Of a stretch of DNA of 35,025 nucleotides, positions 1-8,877 are shown in pieces. Source of the stretch: an uncultured Porphyromonadaceae bacterium (GTDB taxonomy: Bacteria; Bacteroidota; Bacteroidia; Bacteroidales; Muribaculaceae); NCBI GenBank assembly GCA_947174235.1, contig CAMWID010000036.1, positions 1 through 35,025 of the forward strand, given 5' to 3'. Each line of letters opens with the position of its first letter. Position 1 is the first letter of the stretch. The position numbers were made by a program, and so were the translations under genes. The notes under the pieces are model-generated. The model saw only the letters and a list, made by a program, of their open reading frames with translations, did not search any database and was not told the DNA's origin.

Positions 1-219
1 TCAGCCCGGTAAAAAGAGAGGCTGCATCGTAAAACCTTAATTACGACACAGCCCCCGGGTTATTTATACATTAGTCAAGACTGTATTATGATTGTCAGGA
101 TTGTTGTTCCGGCAGAAGCCGGATGCGTTATGATGAATCATATCAGCATAAGAAATCCGCTTGAAGCGAGATGAGAAATATCTGATTCAAGGTCTGATTT
201 CAGAAAGACGCGATCCTGG

Positions 220-2121
220 TCAGCGTGGTGTGACAGGAATTATTGTTCCGTCGGGATTGAATTGCAATCTGTCGATGCATACTTCACGGTGGATTCCCGG
301 GGAATCATTCTTATATGCCGGATTGATACGGTGGTATACAATGATCCAGTCGTCAGTCCCGGGGATACGGAGCGCGGAATTGTGTGCCGTTCCGATAAGT
401 TTCCCTTTCTGGGAAAGAATGACAGGATTTTCAGCCACTGTAATCGGACCGAGGGGGGAATCGGAAGTGCCGTATGCCACATGATAGTTGGGAGAACCGG
501 TGTCATCCACGCTCCACATAAAATAATATTTGCCGTCTCGATAAATCACATATGGGGCTTCCCTGAACTGATAATCGGTGAGAGTGCCTCCTTCAGGAGT
601 CATGACAGTGACAGTTTCAGGTTTGATTGAAACCATGTCGTCGTTGAGCTCGGCACCTGCCATATACCCGTTGCCCCAATAAAGGTAAGGCTTGCCGCTT
701 GCCGGATCAATGAAGACATCCACATCGATTTGCTGACCGTGGCCTGTAGGCGATGAAGTCACGATCGGTTTTTCAACAGCGACGAATGGTCCGGTAGGAT
801 TATCAGAAACCGCTACGCCGATCTGTTTGCCGTCGTTGGTTTCAGGGTTCGCGCTGAAATAAAAGAAATACTTGTATTCTCCGTTGATCTTCTTTTCAAT
901 TATTGCCGGAGCCCAGGCATTGCCATTCGCCCAAGGCACCTGAGAGGTTGAAACATCGAGAATCACGCCTTCGTAATTCCAGTCTTTGAGATCGGGAGAA
1001 GAATAGCATGTAAAATATGTGCCGCCCCAGCCTGGGAAACTGTCAGTAGTTGAATATATATAATATTTACCTGTTTTTTCAGAATAAAGGATTTCCGGAT
1101 CGGCGTGAAATTCCGGGAGTGCCGGATTCTTGGTTTCTTTCAGATAAGAGGGGAACGCTTTCAGGAGACGGTTGTATTCATCTTCAGTGATCTGCATTAC
1201 GGTGCCATGGCGGGGATGGAAATCCATGGAAATGGAGGAATCGATCACCTTGAAGTTGTCAAGGTCGGTTGATTCTGTGAATTGGTACTGCCCGTTCATG
1301 TAAACGTCATACATTAGAATATACTTGTCAGATCCGATAAGCTTGAATGTGCCGGCGCCTTCAACGGCTTTGTCCGTCTGCTGCTTATAGTCGGGAGATT
1401 CGGTCCATTTGCCGGAAGTGAGATTTTTGGTAGTCGCTTTTTTAATACCGTTGCCGTGCCCCTCCGTCTTGTAGAACATGTGGTAGAGTCCGTCTTTGTA
1501 TACTATATCCCCATCGATACATGATTTCTTGTCTTTCGGTATAAAAAGAGGCTTCGGCTTACCGATGAAATCAGTAAAATCGTCATTGGCGTAGGCATAA
1601 TATATGATGTCAGGTCCGTTGCCGTGCTGCATAGACCAATATACCATATATTTCTTGGCGTCGCGGTCGTAGATTGTCTGTGGCGCCCATACGCGTTTGA
1701 GATTTTCGTTGCCTTTGTAACGTTTCTGGATATTGATCACAGAGGGAGTCCAGTTGATAAGGTCATCGGATTTCAGAAGAGTGAGACCTCTGTTGGAATC
1801 CCATCCGTTGGTGCTGACCATATCGGTGACCACCATATAGAAATGTTTGCCGTCTTCGGTACGGATGATATGTGGGTCACGAACTCCTCCGGTCTCGCTG
1901 ATCAGTCTGGAGTCGATTATGGGGCAGTTGTCGTTGAGGGATGTATAGTTCAGTCCGTCGCGGCTTACCGCAAACTTTATAGCCTCGTCCCGTTTGTCAT
2001 TGCCCGTGAAATAAGCGAAAAGATACGCGCTGAAAGGAACTTCCTCCGCGTGTGCCGGCAATGCCATCCACGACAAAATCACCGCGAGTGCCGGAATCAA
2101 AAAGATCTTACGGTCTTTCAT
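220..2121 (-). CDS. Secreted two-domain glycoside hydrolase family 43 protein
   Basis: Predicted periplasmic or surface glycosidase, probably acting on arabinose- or xylose-containing glycans. The 633-residue protein starts with a signal peptide (hydrophobic core, cleavage near AHA|EE at about residue 25). Two five-bladed GH43 propellers follow in tandem, about residues 30-325 and 335-630. GH43 enzymes use an Asp base, a second Asp that tunes pKa, and a Glu acid. Candidates are D82 (VRDPHI) and E254 (VEGAG) in the first domain, and D341 (HADPEI), D466 or D468 (IDVDVFID) and E521 (FREAPY) in the second, so both domains look catalytically intact. It diverges from the kdu operon across 312 bp. 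The stop at the left end is followed by 219 bp in which I see no convincing gene. Family assignment is firm; the substrate is not readable. Confidence 0.9.
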   Translation of the reverse strand: MKDRKIFLIPALAVILSWMALPAHAEEVPFSAYLFAYFTGNDKRDEAIKFAVSRDGLNYTSLNDNCPIIDSRLISETGGVRDPHIIRTEDGKHFYMVVTDMVSTNGWDSNRGLTLLKSDDLINWTPSVINIQKRYKGNENLKRVWAPQTIYDRDAKKYMVYWSMQHGNGPDIIYYAYANDDFTDFIGKPKPLFIPKDKKSCIDGDIVYKDGLYHMFYKTEGHGNGIKKATTKNLTSGKWTESPDYKQQTDKAVEGAGTFKLIGSDKYILMYDVYMNGQYQFTESTDLDNFKVIDSSISMDFHPRHGTVMQITEDEYNRLLKAFPSYLKETKNPALPEFHADPEILYSEKTGKYYIYSTTDSFPGWGGTYFTCYSSPDLKDWNYEGVILDVSTSQVPWANGNAWAPAIIEKKINGEYKYFFYFSANPETNDGKQIGVAVSDNPTGPFVAVEKPIVTSSPTGHGQQIDVDVFIDPASGKPYLYWGNGYMAGAELNDDMVSIKPETVTVMTPEGGTLTDYQFREAPYVIYRDGKYYFMWSVDDTGSPNYHVAYGTSDSPLGPITVAENPVILSQKGKLIGTAHNSALRIPGTDDWIIVYHRINPAYKNDSPGIHREVCIDRLQFNPDGTIIPVTPR

Positions 2122-2208
2122 AAATAAATTTTAAGTCGTTAGGGGCGGCAAGGTAGTGGAACCCGTCGTGCCGCCGCAGTTGAAAAAGGATTAAAGAATT
2201 TTAGAATG

Positions 2209-2216
2209 CAAAGATA
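2209..2216 (-). promoter_or_regulatory. Putative -7 element of the GH43 gene
   Basis: On the minus strand this reads TATCTTTG, a full match to the Bacteroidetes primary-sigma -7 consensus TAnnTTTG, about 87 bp upstream of the GH43 start. I see no good TTTG -33 box at the expected distance. Together with the kdu promoter it accounts for the divergent 312-bp intergenic region 2122-2433. Confidence 0.45.
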
Positions 2217-2342
2217 ATCTATCTTTCTGTTATTTTAGAGTTGTAATCGTTCAAAAGGGATATAAAATCAATTAAAATCAGGATAAAAACTGATTGTTGG
2301 GCTACAATGCAACATTAAGGCGGCAATTTGAACGAAATGTCC

Positions 2343-2374
2343 TTTAGAAAATGGACATAAATTAAGTATATTTG
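2343..2374 (+). promoter_or_regulatory. Putative promoter of the kduD-EIIC-kduI operon
   Basis: TATATTTG at 2367-2374 matches the Bacteroidetes -7 consensus TAnnTTTG exactly. A TTTAG at 2343-2347, about 20 bp upstream, is a near match to the TTTG -33 box. Transcription would start near 2381, giving a leader of about 50 nt before the kduD ATG. Confidence 0.55.
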
Positions 2375-2433
2375 TATCCCGAATCGTAATACATCAATAA
2401 GAGATAAAATATTAACCAAAAAAATATAGAATC

Positions 2434-3228
2434 ATGAATCTATTTTCACTTGAAGGAAAAGTAGCCCTCGTGACAGGAGCCGCCCACGGCATCGGTTTCG
2501 CCATGGCGTGCGCGTTGGCGGAAGCCGGGGCGAAAGTGGTGTTCAACAGCTCGAGCCGTCAAAGTCTCGAACTCGGTCTTGTCTCATACAAAGAGAAGGG
2601 CATAGACGCCAAGGGATATGTGTGCGACGTGACAGATGAAGAGGCGGTAAAGGCTATGGTGGCAGATATAGAGGCGACTGTAGGGGTTGTGGATATTCTT
2701 GTGAACAATGCCGGAATTATCAAACGTATTCCTATGGAGGAAATGGCAGTGGAGGATTTCCGCAGGGTGATCGATGTGGACCTTGTCGCTCCATATATCT
2801 GTGCGAAAGCTGTTATTCCCGGCATGATCAAAAAAGGTCATGGCAAGATTATCAATATCTGCTCTATGATGAGCGAGCTTGGCAGGGAGACGGTCAGCGC
2901 TTACGCTGCGGCAAAGGGGGGATTGAAGATGCTTACCCGTAATATCTGTTCGGAATATGGCGAGCATAACATCCAGTGTAACGGTATCGGACCCGGCTAC
3001 ATCGCGACCGAGCAGACTGCTCCGCTTCGGGAGCTTCAGCCCGACGGAAGCCGTCACCCGTTTGATAAGTTTATCATTTCCAAGACCCCTGCTGCACGTT
3101 GGGGCACGCCTGACGATCTCAAGGGACCCACAGTGTTCCTTGCTTCGGACGCATCTGATTTCGTGAACGGGCATGTGCTTTATGTAGACGGCGGTATCCT
3201 CGCATACATCGGCAAGCAACCTAAGTGA
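2434..3228 (+). CDS. kduD: KduD-type SDR oxidoreductase (2-deoxy-D-gluconate 3-dehydrogenase / gluconate 5-dehydrogenase family)
   Basis: Cytoplasmic NAD(P)-dependent short-chain dehydrogenase. In the kdu pathway it interconverts 3-deoxy-D-glycero-2,5-hexodiulosonate and 2-keto-3-deoxygluconate. The 264-residue protein has all classical SDR marks: the Rossmann glycine motif TGAAHGIG at residues 14-21, NNAG at 91-94, and a catalytic triad S144, Y157, K161 (YAAAK). There is no signal peptide. It is the first gene of a tight operon: its TGA shares one base with the next ATG (TGATG). Gluconate 5-dehydrogenase (IdnO) belongs to the same subfamily and is the main alternative; the nearby kduI favours KduD. 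Confidence 0.85.
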   Translation: MNLFSLEGKVALVTGAAHGIGFAMACALAEAGAKVVFNSSSRQSLELGLVSYKEKGIDAKGYVCDVTDEEAVKAMVADIEATVGVVDILVNNAGIIKRIPMEEMAVEDFRRVIDVDLVAPYICAKAVIPGMIKKGHGKIINICSMMSELGRETVSAYAAAKGGLKMLTRNICSEYGEHNIQCNGIGPGYIATEQTAPLRELQPDGSRHPFDKFIISKTPAARWGTPDDLKGPTVFLASDASDFVNGHVLYVDGGILAYIGKQPK

Positions 3229-4649
3229 TGGAAGCTGTATTCAGTTATATAATCGGACTTGGTGCCGCAGTTATGATGCCTGTGATCTTTACGATCTTGG
3301 GCGTCTGCATCGGCATTAAGTTCGGCGACGCGCTGAAATCGGGACTGAAGGTTGGTGTCGGTTTCGTGGGCTTGTCGATAGTGACGGCGTTGCTGACCTC
3401 CGCGCTTGGACCTGCATTGAACACAGTAGTAGAGATCTACGATCTTCAGCTTAAAGTGTTTGACATGGGATGGCCTGCGGCAGCCGCAGTGGCTTACAAC
3501 ACTGCGGTGGGTGCATTCATCATCCCGGTCTGTCTCGGAGTCAACATCCTTATGCTCCTGACCAAGACCACACGCACGGTAAACATCGACTTGTGGAACT
3601 ACTGGCATTTCGCATTCATCGGCGCTGTGATCTATTTTGCCTCCGGATCGCTTGCCTGGGGATTCTTTGGGGCGATAATCTGTTACATAGTCACATTGAT
3701 CCTTGCAGACATCACCGCAAAAAAGTTTCAGGGATTTTACAAGGACATGGATGGAATTTCTATTCCCCAGCCTTTCTGTGCGGGATTTGTGCCTTTCGCG
3801 TGGGCGATCAACAAAGGTCTTGACAAGATACCCGGCATGAACCGTATCGAAATCGATGCAGAAGGGATGAAGAAGAAATTCGGATTGCTTGGAGAACCAT
3901 TGTTCCTCGGAGTGATAGTAGGTATGGTCATAGGATGTCTCACATGCTCCAGCGGCGGTGAGATAGTCGATAAGATTCCATATATCCTCGGACTCGGAAT
4001 CAAGATGGGAGCAGTGATGGAGTTAATCCCGCGTGTCACCGTCCTGTTTATAGAAGGTCTGAAACCTATTTCCGATGCCACCCGTCAGCTTATCGCGCGT
4101 AAGTTCAAGGGTGCCGACGGACTTAACATCGGCATGAGCCCGGCGCTGGTGATCGGACATCCCACTACTCTTGTGGTATCGTTGCTGCTTATACCTGTGA
4201 CACTTGCCCTCGCGGTATTCCTGCCCGGCAACCAGTTCCTTCCGCTTGCGTCGCTTGCGGGAATGTTCTATGTGTTCCCGTTGGTTCTTCCGTTTACCAA
4301 GGGGAATGTGGTAAAGACATTTATAGTGGGTCTTGTTGTGCTGACACTTGGTCTTTATATGGTGACCAACCTTGCTCCATGGTTCACGCTCGCGGCTAAG
4401 GATGTCTTTGCCACTACAGGAGATTCTGCTGTGGCAATACCCGCAGGATTTGAGGGGGGAAGCCTCGACTTCGCATCATCTCCGCTTGCGTGGGTGATTT
4501 TCCAATGTACTGAAAATCTGAAATGGATAGGAGCCGGAATCCTTGTGGTCGTAACCATGGGGATGATGTGGTGGAACCGCGTGAATATCATCCGCAACCA
4601 GAAAGCGATGATAAAAGCAAACTCAGATAAAATACAAACAACTGAATGA
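3228..4649 (+). CDS. EIIC-GAT family (GatC-like) sugar permease without PTS partners
   Basis: Polytopic inner-membrane protein of 473 residues, related to the galactitol-type PTS membrane component EIIC. It has many hydrophobic segments through its whole length, for example about residues 5-25, 40-60, 90-110, 125-160, 225-240 and 305-400, plus a final segment near 440-458. I chose the ATG at 3228, which overlaps the kduD stop by one base, over the GTG three bases upstream. No EIIA or EIIB is encoded beside it, and Bacteroidetes generally lack the EI/HPr phosphorelay. It therefore probably acts as a non-phosphorylating carrier. Its place between kduD and kduI suggests the cargo is a deoxy-hexulosonate or related uronate product. 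The family call is sound; substrate and mechanism are inference. Confidence 0.8.
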   Translation: MEAVFSYIIGLGAAVMMPVIFTILGVCIGIKFGDALKSGLKVGVGFVGLSIVTALLTSALGPALNTVVEIYDLQLKVFDMGWPAAAAVAYNTAVGAFIIPVCLGVNILMLLTKTTRTVNIDLWNYWHFAFIGAVIYFASGSLAWGFFGAIICYIVTLILADITAKKFQGFYKDMDGISIPQPFCAGFVPFAWAINKGLDKIPGMNRIEIDAEGMKKKFGLLGEPLFLGVIVGMVIGCLTCSSGGEIVDKIPYILGLGIKMGAVMELIPRVTVLFIEGLKPISDATRQLIARKFKGADGLNIGMSPALVIGHPTTLVVSLLLIPVTLALAVFLPGNQFLPLASLAGMFYVFPLVLPFTKGNVVKTFIVGLVVLTLGLYMVTNLAPWFTLAAKDVFATTGDSAVAIPAGFEGGSLDFASSPLAWVIFQCTENLKWIGAGILVVVTMGMMWWNRVNIIRNQKAMIKANSDKIQTTE

Positions 4650-4650
4650 T

Positions 4651-5571
4651 ATGAAAAAAATATTGTTGACAGCCGCTCTTGCCGTCGCAAGTCTTACGGC
4701 GGGGGCGGAGACATCTTACAGTATGCTCCGTTGCGTGCATCCGGACGATTTCAAGCATTATACCACTGACCAGCTGCGTTCACATTTCGTGATGCCTAAG
4801 GTCATGGAGCAGGATAAGATCAATCTTACCTATTCAATGTATGACCGCATCATCTTCGGTGGTGTGGTGCCTGTCGCGAAGGTTGTGGAGCTTGAGACAA
4901 TCGATCCTCTGAAGGCCAATTATTTCCTGGAGCGCAGGGAACTCGGAGTTATCAACATTGGCGGTGACGGAATTGTGAATGTCGACGGCAAGGATTACGA
5001 GCTGCATTTCAAGGATGCACTCTATGTGGGAAAGGGTAACCAAAAGGTTACATTCCGCAGCAAAGACGCGGCGAATCCTGCAAAGTTCTATATCAATTCA
5101 ACTCCCGCGCATAAGGAGTATAAGACCCAGTTGATCACTATTGACGGCAGGAAAGGTTCTATCAAGGCAAACTGCATCAAGGCAGGCAGTATGGAAGAGA
5201 GCAATGACCGTGTGATCAATCAGCTTATCGTAAGCAATGTGCTTGAAGAGGGTCCGTGCCAGCTTCAGATGGGTCTTACTGAGTTGAAACCCGGAAGCGT
5301 ATGGAACACGATGCCGGCTCACACTCACGACCGTCGAGTAGAGGCTTATTTCTATTTCAATGTTCCGGAAGGGAACGCGATCTGTCATCTGATGGGTGAA
5401 CCTCAGGAGAACCGTCTCGTGTGGCTGCACAATGAGCAGGCGGTCATGTCTCCGGAATGGAGCATCCATGCCGCCGCCGGGACATCAAACTACATGTTCA
5501 TCTGGGGCATGGGCGGAGAAAACCTTGACTACAACGACATGGACAAGATCCAGTATCTTGAAATGCGTTGA
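4651..5571 (+). CDS. kduI: Exported KduI, 5-dehydro-4-deoxy-D-glucuronate (DKI) isomerase
   Basis: Zinc-dependent cupin isomerase converting 5-keto-4-deoxyuronate (from unsaturated uronates) to 3-deoxy-D-glycero-2,5-hexodiulosonate, the KduD substrate. Predicted metal ligands are H224, H226, E231 (HTHDRRVE) and H273. Their spacing of 2, 5 and 42 residues equals that of E. coli KduI H196, H198, E203 and H245. The 306-residue protein is 28 longer than the usual 278. The extra N-terminus ([20 protein letters not shown]) is a typical signal peptide with cleavage near AGA|ET, so the enzyme should lie in the periplasm, whereas KduI is normally cytoplasmic. It begins one base after the transporter stop and is the last gene of the operon. 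Confidence 0.92.
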   Translation: MKKILLTAALAVASLTAGAETSYSMLRCVHPDDFKHYTTDQLRSHFVMPKVMEQDKINLTYSMYDRIIFGGVVPVAKVVELETIDPLKANYFLERRELGVINIGGDGIVNVDGKDYELHFKDALYVGKGNQKVTFRSKDAANPAKFYINSTPAHKEYKTQLITIDGRKGSIKANCIKAGSMEESNDRVINQLIVSNVLEEGPCQLQMGLTELKPGSVWNTMPAHTHDRRVEAYFYFNVPEGNAICHLMGEPQENRLVWLHNEQAVMSPEWSIHAAAGTSNYMFIWGMGGENLDYNDMDKIQYLEMR

Positions 5572-5607
5572 TACGGATTTCAAGATAGTGTTCTAAGCAA
5601 CGCGCTA

Positions 5608-5652
5608 AATAAACTGCGGCGACATCTTTTCGGGATGTCGCCGCAGTTTATT
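5608..5652. terminator. Bidirectional terminator between kduI and purC
   Basis: A perfect 19-bp inverted repeat (arms 5608-5626 and 5634-5652, 7-nt loop) lies between the convergent kduI and purC stops. The arms have a GC-rich core (CTGCGGCGACATC) and A/T ends, so U-rich tails occur in both directions. Confidence 0.9.
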
Positions 5653-5669
5653 ACAGAGGATATTTTATC

Positions 5670-6623
5670 TTACTTTTTGAGGTTGAGGATACAGTCGGTG
5701 ACATGGTTTTCGATACGGGCTGCAAGGTCGGCGCCTTCAGCCTTGACAAATTTGTTGCCGGTCACATGCTCGTAAAGCTCGATGTAGCGTTCGGATACGC
5801 TTTCGATAAATTCCGGAGTCATCTCGGGGACAGTCTGACCTTCTTTGCCCATGAAGTTGTGGTCGATGAGCCATTGGCGAACAAACTCTTTGCTGAGCTG
5901 ACGCTGTTCCTCCCCTTTCTCGAAACGTTCCTGATAGCCGTCGGCATAGAAATATCGGGAAGAGTCGGGAGTGTGGATCTCGTCTATAAGGATCACCTTG
6001 CCGTCGCGGAGTCCGAATTCATATTTTGTATCGACGAGGATGAGACCTTTTTCGGCAGCCATCTTTGTGCCGAGTGCAAACAGCTTGCGTGTGTAGTCTT
6101 CCATCACCTTATAGTTTTCCTCGCTTACGAGCCCCTGGGCGATGATCTCCTCGCGTGAGATGTTTTCATCGTGGCCTTCGGCAGCCTTGGTGGTAGGGGT
6201 GATTATCGGTTCGGGGAAGCGTTCGTTCTCACGCATGCCGTCAGGGAGCTTCACTCCGCAGAGTTCACGGCATCCGTTCTTGTATTCACGCCATGCGCTG
6301 CCGGTGAGGTATCCACGGATGATCATCTCCACAGGGAAAGACTCCGCTTTAAGACCCACTGTCACCATCGGGTCGGGAACAGCGAGTTTCCAGTTGGGGA
6401 CGATCTCAGCGGAAGCGTCAAGGAAATAAGCGGCGATCTGGTTTAACACCTGTCCCTTGTAGGGGATACCTTCCGGAAGGATAACATCGAAAGCGGAGAT
6501 GCGGTCAGTCGCGACCATCACCATTACGTCGTCGTTGATTGTATACACGTCGCGAACCTTGCCATGATAAACGGCAGTCTGACCGGGAAATTGAAAATCG
6601 GTCTTAACCAATGTAGTTGCCAT
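5670..6623 (-). CDS. purC: Phosphoribosylaminoimidazole-succinocarboxamide synthase (SAICAR synthetase)
   Basis: Cytoplasmic ATP-dependent ligase of purine biosynthesis joining aspartate to CAIR. The protein has 317 residues. The start of the SAICAR synthetase fold, YHGKVRDVY, is at residues 19-27, followed by [13 protein letters not shown] and by VDTKYEFG and [12 protein letters not shown] in the C-terminal half, all family signatures. The start places the G-K-V-R-D nucleotide loop at the usual distance from the N-terminus. It is monocistronic in this window, convergent with kduI. A near-consensus -7 element (TAATTTCG, minus strand, 6653-6660) lies about 30 bp upstream. It has no functional link to the sugar genes around it. 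Confidence 0.97.
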   Translation of the reverse strand: MATTLVKTDFQFPGQTAVYHGKVRDVYTINDDVMVMVATDRISAFDVILPEGIPYKGQVLNQIAAYFLDASAEIVPNWKLAVPDPMVTVGLKAESFPVEMIIRGYLTGSAWREYKNGCRELCGVKLPDGMRENERFPEPIITPTTKAAEGHDENISREEIIAQGLVSEENYKVMEDYTRKLFALGTKMAAEKGLILVDTKYEFGLRDGKVILIDEIHTPDSSRYFYADGYQERFEKGEEQRQLSKEFVRQWLIDHNFMGKEGQTVPEMTPEFIESVSERYIELYEHVTGNKFVKAEGADLAARIENHVTDCILNLKK

Positions 6624-7089
6624 AGCTGATGAATATGATTAGAAATTTTTTGCGAAATTAGTGATTTTTGCCGACATAAAACATGATTTGGCAGTTAAAT
6701 AAGAATTAAAATATAAATCAGTCGGAATTACATCCTTGATTTATCAGGATTCATTGATAAGACAACCCGCTTTCACGATATCACATCGGGGAAGCGGGTT
6801 CTTGATATTAATCAATTCAATTCTTGCATGATTTCTGTTTTGATTTTATATTATAACAAAATTAGGACTTTAACAACTGTTAAAATTCATAGATAATCAA
6901 TAAATAAGGAATATCCGGTTTCTCCTGTTATCAGTCTCCGGAATTTTCCGGGTACCGTAGTTTATACCATTGCTCTGAAAAAATCATTTTCATATAAGTG
7001 TGTAGATGCGTTTTTTTAATTCAAAATTTATGAGATAAGTAAATTTTGTATAAATTTGCATGCGGATAGGATTTAGTTAATAAAAATTC
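6624..7089. other. 466-bp divergent intergenic region purC/trpB2
   Basis: No gene is evident here. It holds a purC promoter candidate near 6653-6660 and a hairpin with 9-bp arms AACCCGCTT (6764-6772) and AAGCGGGTT (6792-6800). It also has a short inverted repeat CCGGAA-TT-TTCCGG at 6938-6951 and the trpB2 -7 element at 7051-7058. The rest is AT-rich. The first hairpin lacks a clear T-run, so I do not call it a terminator. Confidence 0.5.
7051..7058 (+). promoter_or_regulatory. Putative -7 element of trpB2
   Basis: TAAATTTG matches TAnnTTTG exactly, 31 bp upstream of the trpB2 ATG. No convincing -33 TTTG is present at 19-21 bp upstream. The resulting leader would be only about 20-25 nt. Confidence 0.5.
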
Positions 7090-8454
7090 ATGGAATCGAA
7101 AAAATTTTTACTTCAGGAAAAAGATATACCGACAGCATGGTATAATGTAATGGCAGAGATGCCGGTCAAGCCGCGTCCGCTTCTCAACCCCGCTACAAAA
7201 GAACCTCTTAAAGCGGAAGATCTTTACCCTCTGTTTTCGGAAGAGGTGGCGCGTCAGGAATTCAATGATACCGACAAATGGATTGAAATTCCCGACGAGG
7301 TTCGTGAGATGTACCGTATATGGCGTCCTACTCCTCTGGTACGTGCCTACGGTCTTGAAAAGGCACTTGACACCAAAGCGCATATTTATTTCAAGAACGA
7401 GAGTGTAAGTCCGGTAGGTTCCCATAAACTTAATTCGGCTATACCTCAGGCATATTATGCAAAAAAACAGGGAGTGACCAACATCACAACCGAAACCGGT
7501 GCCGGACAATGGGGTGCCGCGCTTTCGCTTGCCGCGAGACATTTCGGTCTTGAACTTGCGGTCTATATGGTGAAAGTGAGCTACCATCAGAAACCTTATC
7601 GCCGTTCTATAATGGAGACTTATGGCGCGGAGGTGATCGCCTCACCGAGTATGTCGACAAAGGCGGGTAGAAAGATCATTACTGACCATCCGAATTATCA
7701 GGGATCGCTGGGTACGGCTATCTCCGAGGCAGTGGAACTTGCCATGAGCACCCCCAACTGCAAGTATACCCTCGGTTCCGTGCTGAATCATGTCGCGCTT
7801 CATCAGACTGTCATCGGACTGGAAGCGGAACGCCAGATGGAGATGGCTGAGGAATATCCCGACATTGTGATAGGGTGTTTCGGAGGGGGAAGCAATTTCT
7901 CCGGCATCACATTCCCGTTCCTGCGTCATAACTTTTCCGGAGAACGCAACACCCGGTTTATAGCTGCGGAGCCGCAGTCTTGTCCGAAACTCACGCGGGG
8001 TGTGCTTCAATATGATTTCGGCGATGAGGCGGGCTACACTCCCCTTATCCCCATGTATACTCTCGGACATGATTTCGCTCCCGCCAACATCCACGCCGGC
8101 GGTCTCCGCTATCATGGTGCGGGAGCCGTAGTGAGCCAATTGCGTTCTCAGGGGCTGATTGATGCCGTAGACATTCCTCAGACGGAGACCTTCGCGGCTG
8201 CACACCTGTTCGCACGCAGCGAGGGGATAATCCCTGCCCCCGAAAGCAGCCATGCGATAGCGGCTGCCATCCGTGAGGCTAAGAGAGCCAACGAAGAGGG
8301 TACCGCTCCGGTCATCCTGTTCAATCTGTCGGGTCACGGTCTGATTGACATGGCGGCTTACGATCAATATCACACCGGCGACCTTTCCGACTATGAAGTG
8401 CCGGCAGAAGAGATCAGATCGAACACCGACAAACTCGATAAAATCATAAAATGA
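7090..8454 (+). CDS. trpB2: TrpB2-type tryptophan synthase beta chain
   Basis: PLP-dependent enzyme that joins indole and serine to make tryptophan. Length (454 residues) and the N-terminal extension are those of the TrpB2 branch, not TrpB1 (about 395). The PLP lysine is K113 in GSHKLNS; TETGAGQWG and the phosphate-binding GGGSN loop (CFGGGSN) follow. There is no trpA or other trp gene nearby. TrpB2 proteins often stand alone and may salvage indole or work without TrpA, so its role here could be scavenging. A hairpin terminator lies about 90 bp after the stop. Confidence 0.93.
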   Translation: MESKKFLLQEKDIPTAWYNVMAEMPVKPRPLLNPATKEPLKAEDLYPLFSEEVARQEFNDTDKWIEIPDEVREMYRIWRPTPLVRAYGLEKALDTKAHIYFKNESVSPVGSHKLNSAIPQAYYAKKQGVTNITTETGAGQWGAALSLAARHFGLELAVYMVKVSYHQKPYRRSIMETYGAEVIASPSMSTKAGRKIITDHPNYQGSLGTAISEAVELAMSTPNCKYTLGSVLNHVALHQTVIGLEAERQMEMAEEYPDIVIGCFGGGSNFSGITFPFLRHNFSGERNTRFIAAEPQSCPKLTRGVLQYDFGDEAGYTPLIPMYTLGHDFAPANIHAGGLRYHGAGAVVSQLRSQGLIDAVDIPQTETFAAAHLFARSEGIIPAPESSHAIAAAIREAKRANEEGTAPVILFNLSGHGLIDMAAYDQYHTGDLSDYEVPAEEIRSNTDKLDKIIK

Positions 8455-8540
8455 CTATCAACCGGAGACGTCGCGTTCAAAAATACAAGATGAAATCAGC
8501 TTTTTATGAACGCCCGTCCACGCGGTTAATATAAATTTAA

Positions 8541-8571
8541 GAGGCGATCCAATCGGACCGCCTCTTTTATT
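8541..8571. terminator. Terminator shared by trpB2 and the 55-residue gene
   Basis: GAGGCG (8541-8546) pairs with CGCCTC (8559-8564); the stem continues imperfectly inward. It is followed by TTTTATTT on the plus strand and, on the minus strand, by a T/A-rich stretch. It lies between the convergent trpB2 and the small minus-strand gene. Confidence 0.8.
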
Positions 8572-8594
8572 TCTGATTAAACAGAAAATAGATT

Positions 8595-8762
8595 TTATTT
8601 GGAGAATTTGTCCTGAATAAATTCAGTGGCTTTCTCTTTTACTGTTTCGATAACTTCTTTGCCTTTTTCAGTGCTGGCAAACTCCTGAACTTTCTCTACT
8701 GCCTCTTTTACCTTCTCATCTTTAAGAAGATCCGCAGCTTTGTCTTTTAATTCGTCTAACAT
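8595..8762 (-). CDS. Small charged helical protein, 55 residues, unknown function
   Basis: A complete ATG-to-TAA reading frame beginning MLDELKDKAADLLKDEKVKE and ending IQDKFSK. It is rich in Lys, Glu and Asp with regularly spaced Val, Ala, Leu, Ile and Phe, and has no proline, so it should form one or two amphipathic helices or a coiled coil. It has no signal peptide and no cysteine. The composition resembles small stress-associated helical proteins (CsbD- or LEA-like) but I do not recognise a family. It starts 115 bp after the GH31 stop on the same strand and ends just before a terminator. Coding nature is supported by the clean heptad-like composition and the fitting terminator. Confidence 0.75.
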   Translation of the reverse strand: MLDELKDKAADLLKDEKVKEAVEKVQEFASTEKGKEVIETVKEKATEFIQDKFSK

Positions 8763-8877
8763 AGTTATTTTGTTTTGGTGATGTAATTATAACAAACAAA
8801 AGACCTGTTAGGTTGGATATTGCTCCGTTAGGGGGTGGGTTGTATAGCCGGCTCCGAGTGGGTCGGCTACATGACGA

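Noticed and set aside
108..123. Hairpin TCCGGC-AGAA-GCCGGA downstream of the GH43 stop
   Set aside because: Six-bp stem with no T-run in either direction, so not called a terminator.
1624..2127. 167-codon open frame antisense to the GH43 gene
   Set aside because: Covers the signal peptide and first catalytic region of a clear glycosidase on the other strand; no independent support.
2584..3219. 211-codon open frame antisense to kduD
   Set aside because: Shadow of a strongly supported SDR gene; composition and lack of motifs point to codon-bias artefact.
8845..8869. TAGCCG/CGGCTA inverted repeat just after the GH31 stop
   Set aside because: Short stem, long loop and no minus-strand T-run; termination at this point is not supported.
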